Positions 62,277-64,000 of a stretch of 64,000 bases of DNA are shown piece by piece (the stretch's first letter is position 1; every line of letters starts with the position of its first letter). The DNA comes from an uncultured Poribacteria bacterium (GTDB taxonomy: Bacteria; Poribacteria; WGA-4E; WGA-3G). Where the stretch lies: NCBI GenBank assembly GCA_951812525.1, contig OX638316.1, positions 4,272,506 to 4,336,505 of the forward strand. The letters run 5' to 3'. The notes beneath the pieces are model-generated. The model worked only from the letters and a program-made list of their open reading frames with translations, was not told the DNA's origin and did no database searches. The position numbers were made by a program, and so were the translations under genes.

Positions 62277-63053
62277 ATGTCCATACCACCCATATATAAA
62301 ATGTTATCCCCTTCCCAATTAGGAGAATGGTTAGAATATAGCAAGCAATTGCTTTCAACCGTAGACGAAACCATTGAGCTCACCCCAATCAGTCCTTCAG
62401 CTTCACTTACACAAAAATCTCTACGAATTTTGTTTATGAATGCGAGAACAGCTTCGTATGAAATATGCCTTTTGGCTGATTCATTACTCAACAATAATAG
62501 TCACCATGTTTCTCACGCAATAGAGTATTCAATAAGACTTCTTTGGGAAACGGCAATAGACTACTTCTACATATCTATGGCTGGAGAATCTACTGCGCAA
62601 AGGTATTTGGAGTTTCTTGACGTTGTAAACACACTTGATAGCGACGCGCGTGAAAACAAACACACTGCTTTTAAACAGAAATACCCAAACACTGGTCGTG
62701 GTGACTATTGGTCTGGAGAATCAAGAGAAGAAAAATCAGACAAAGGGATAATGAGCAATCCGTCGTATAATAAAGGCAGGTCTATAACTAACATAATTAA
62801 GCCTACATTTGACTATCTTAACGAACAGGTTCACGGGAATTTTGTATTTGGATCATATTGGAGTTTTAACAAGCATGGTAAATATGAACACCAATATCGT
62901 TTTCAAATTGGGTCAGGTCTTTTAAATCTATTGTTTTTTCATGCGCTATCTCGCGATTATTGCGTATCTAACGGCAGAGCAAGTGAAGTTGAGCGTTTTC
63001 GCTTCTATAGCTCATACGTTATAGAACACTTTGGTAAAGCAGTTGATTGTTAG
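62277..63053 (+). CDS. DUF5677-like hypothetical protein
   Basis: 258 residues from ATG 62277, chosen because CAGGGAG gives a ribosome-binding site just upstream; the frame runs further back without one. Helical: SLLNNNSHHVSHAIEYSIRLLWETAIDYFYI and LNEQVHGNFVFGSYW recall the DUF5677 pattern of helical proteins of unknown function, often in accessory or defence-rich DNA. No catalytic motif recognised. The region is AT-rich relative to the rest of the window. Confidence 0.6.
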   Translation: MSIPPIYKMLSPSQLGEWLEYSKQLLSTVDETIELTPISPSASLTQKSLRILFMNARTASYEICLLADSLLNNNSHHVSHAIEYSIRLLWETAIDYFYISMAGESTAQRYLEFLDVVNTLDSDARENKHTAFKQKYPNTGRGDYWSGESREEKSDKGIMSNPSYNKGRSITNIIKPTFDYLNEQVHGNFVFGSYWSFNKHGKYEHQYRFQIGSGLLNLLFFHALSRDYCVSNGRASEVERFRFYSSYVIEHFGKAVDC

Positions 63054-63086
63054 AAAGAACAGACCAAATGACACAAGGTTCCAAGA

Positions 63087-63275
63087 TTGGACGTGGAATT
63101 AGACTTTATCACAGACTTATCGCCATTGGAACTCGCGTCGAGGGTTGCGCCGCTGGTTCGGGAGGCTGTCGAGGCTGTGAGGCAATCTTTGGGTGCTGAG
63201 TTGGAGTTTAATATTTTCCTCGTGCTGGATGGGCGCGAGGTTCGTTTTGTGATGGAGCCGGTGAGAACTGCGTAG
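63087..63275 (+). CDS. Small protein or remnant without ATG start
   Basis: 62 residues from TTG 63087 (GTG 63093 also in frame; no ATG after the upstream stop). DLSPLELASRVAPLVREAVEAVRQSLGAELEFNIFLVLDGREVRFVMEP has a helix-strand-strand look. Its GC-rich codon use differs from the AT-rich neighbours, so it may be a fragment inserted from elsewhere. It starts 14 bases before the membrane-protein gene. Unknown. Confidence 0.4.
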   Translation: MDVELDFITDLSPLELASRVAPLVREAVEAVRQSLGAELEFNIFLVLDGREVRFVMEPVRTA

Positions 63276-63289
63276 GGAGAAAGTAATGT

Positions 63290-63892
63290 ATGAATGCTGA
63301 CAAAACCAACTTTGAAAATATGTTAGAGCTTGCTAAGTTCGGAGCAGATCGGCATAATGAAAGAAGACAGGTTCTGTTCAGAATTTACATTTCATATATG
63401 ACGCTGCTTGTTGTTATTTCTGGTATAATTCTGAAACATTGGGACGATGACGTACTTGAGAACTACATGTTTACAATGGGTGTAAGCATATTTTTATTCG
63501 CTGTGGGTGTATCTTATTGGCGATGGCTTATAACATTCTATAAAGCGTCTGATTATGATGTCAGAAGAAGAGATTTTTACCTCGTCAAAGCACAAGTTAT
63601 CTGCTACCATATGTCTAAATGCTTAGGTCAATATTATAGTGGTTGTAAACAGGTTGATATTAATCTCGGAGGTAGGAAAGGTTATAAAATTAGTGAAAGG
63701 TGTCTATTTAAGAGAAGGAAACCTGACATCAAATCCGAGCACTATTTGGATGATCCTCCCGAATTGGATGATCCTCCCGAACCAACCGTTCGGGACAATA
63801 GGCACTTTTGGTTTCACTTTTCGGGTCCAGTAGGTTTGACAATTTTAATCGTATTTGCTTTAGGCATCAAGTGCTATGAGCTTCTGAAATAA
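63290..63892 (+). CDS. Integral membrane protein, unknown
   Basis: 200 residues, three membrane segments: ISYMTLLVVISGIIL (about 35-50), FTMGVSIFLFAVGVSYWRWLITFY (about 62-85) and FSGPVGLTILIVFALGIKCY at the C-terminus. A cytosolic middle part has RRRDFYLVKAQVICYHMSKCL and an acidic DDPPELDDPPEP repeat. The helix-pair-plus-soluble layout recalls SLATT-like membrane proteins of conflict systems, but that is tentative. Start ATG 63290; no gene follows before the window end. Confidence 0.55.
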   Translation: MNADKTNFENMLELAKFGADRHNERRQVLFRIYISYMTLLVVISGIILKHWDDDVLENYMFTMGVSIFLFAVGVSYWRWLITFYKASDYDVRRRDFYLVKAQVICYHMSKCLGQYYSGCKQVDINLGGRKGYKISERCLFKRRKPDIKSEHYLDDPPELDDPPEPTVRDNRHFWFHFSGPVGLTILIVFALGIKCYELLK

Positions 63893-64000
63893 CTCATACC
63901 CTAACAGAAATTTTCATTAACAACATGACGAACTAACAGAAAAACTTAGTAAGGTCAGACCTCCAAGATAGATATTGTTTGATTTTCTGGATAGTCTGCA

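Noticed and set aside
1-64000. tRNA or rRNA genes
   Set aside because: A read-through for T-arm-like GGTTCGAATCC sequences and cloverleaf partners gave no convincing candidate; tRNAscan-SE and Infernal would settle it.

Overview
The window most resembles a chromosome segment of an uncultured Gram-negative bacterium of the Candidatus Poribacteria type (inference from recalled gene families and repeats; no search was run). Pointers are: PorV/PorQ-type outer-membrane proteins (16814-17746, 26875-28005), many secreted proteins and lipoproteins, enzymes typical of marine or sponge-associated uncultured bacteria (phytanoyl-CoA dioxygenase, enolase-superfamily enzyme, amidohydrolase, cyclase family, ELM1-like protein), and gene gaps packed with small hairpin repeats and 7-bp tandem repeats. 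No rRNA, tRNA, CRISPR array, integrase or transposase gene was recognised.

Layout. 1-8.6 kb: a repeat/propeller surface protein, an 'LLIPMD' exported protein, a eukaryote-length glutamine-dependent NAD synthetase, a Wzi-like outer-membrane barrel and a lytic transglycosylase. 8.7-16.8 kb: a secreted protein flanked by a direct 77-bp repeat, an SRPBCC protein, a ccmC plus ccmD-like pair, map, miaB, a PmoA-like (DUF6807) protein, a noncoding block of MITE-like elements, a LamG-like secreted protein and a class I amidotransferase. 16.8-25.2 kb: PorV/PorQ protein, single-chain type IIG-like restriction-modification enzyme, SLBB polysaccharide-export protein, two small proteins, amidohydrolase, flippase-like membrane protein. 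25.5-33.4 kb: MFS exporter, second PorV/PorQ protein, phytanoyl-CoA dioxygenase, enolase-superfamily enzyme, an Mrr nuclease plus AAA ATPase pair and an ADP-ribosylglycohydrolase. 33.8-42.7 kb: TlpA-like protein, lipoprotein, ELM1-like protein, two tandem Cache-like lipoproteins, a DegT-type aminotransferase and a DCC-lipase maturation factor fusion. 42.7-52.8 kb: a dense plus-strand run with inositol-phosphatase family protein, cyclase, tRNA nucleotidyltransferase, site-2 protease, scpA-scpB-thrC, xylA and cstA. 52.8-61.1 kb: two small accessory genes, a cysteine hydrolase with an active/inactive M16 peptidase pair, a rubredoxin-like protein and uvrB. 61.1-64 kb: AT-rich accessory DNA with four small uncharacterised genes.

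How it fits together. Most genes are housekeeping or cell-envelope functions. The accessory layer is the type IIG enzyme, the Mrr/AAA pair, small antitoxin-like genes and the AT-rich right end. The most notable signal is noncoding. More than ten intergenic hairpins share a GTAG (or complementary CTAC) at one foot while their stem sequences vary with base pairing kept; this is the architecture of REP elements mobilised by RAYT transposases. Heptanucleotide arrays abut start codons of two genes, and three noncoding elements have related AGGGTCATT-type ends.
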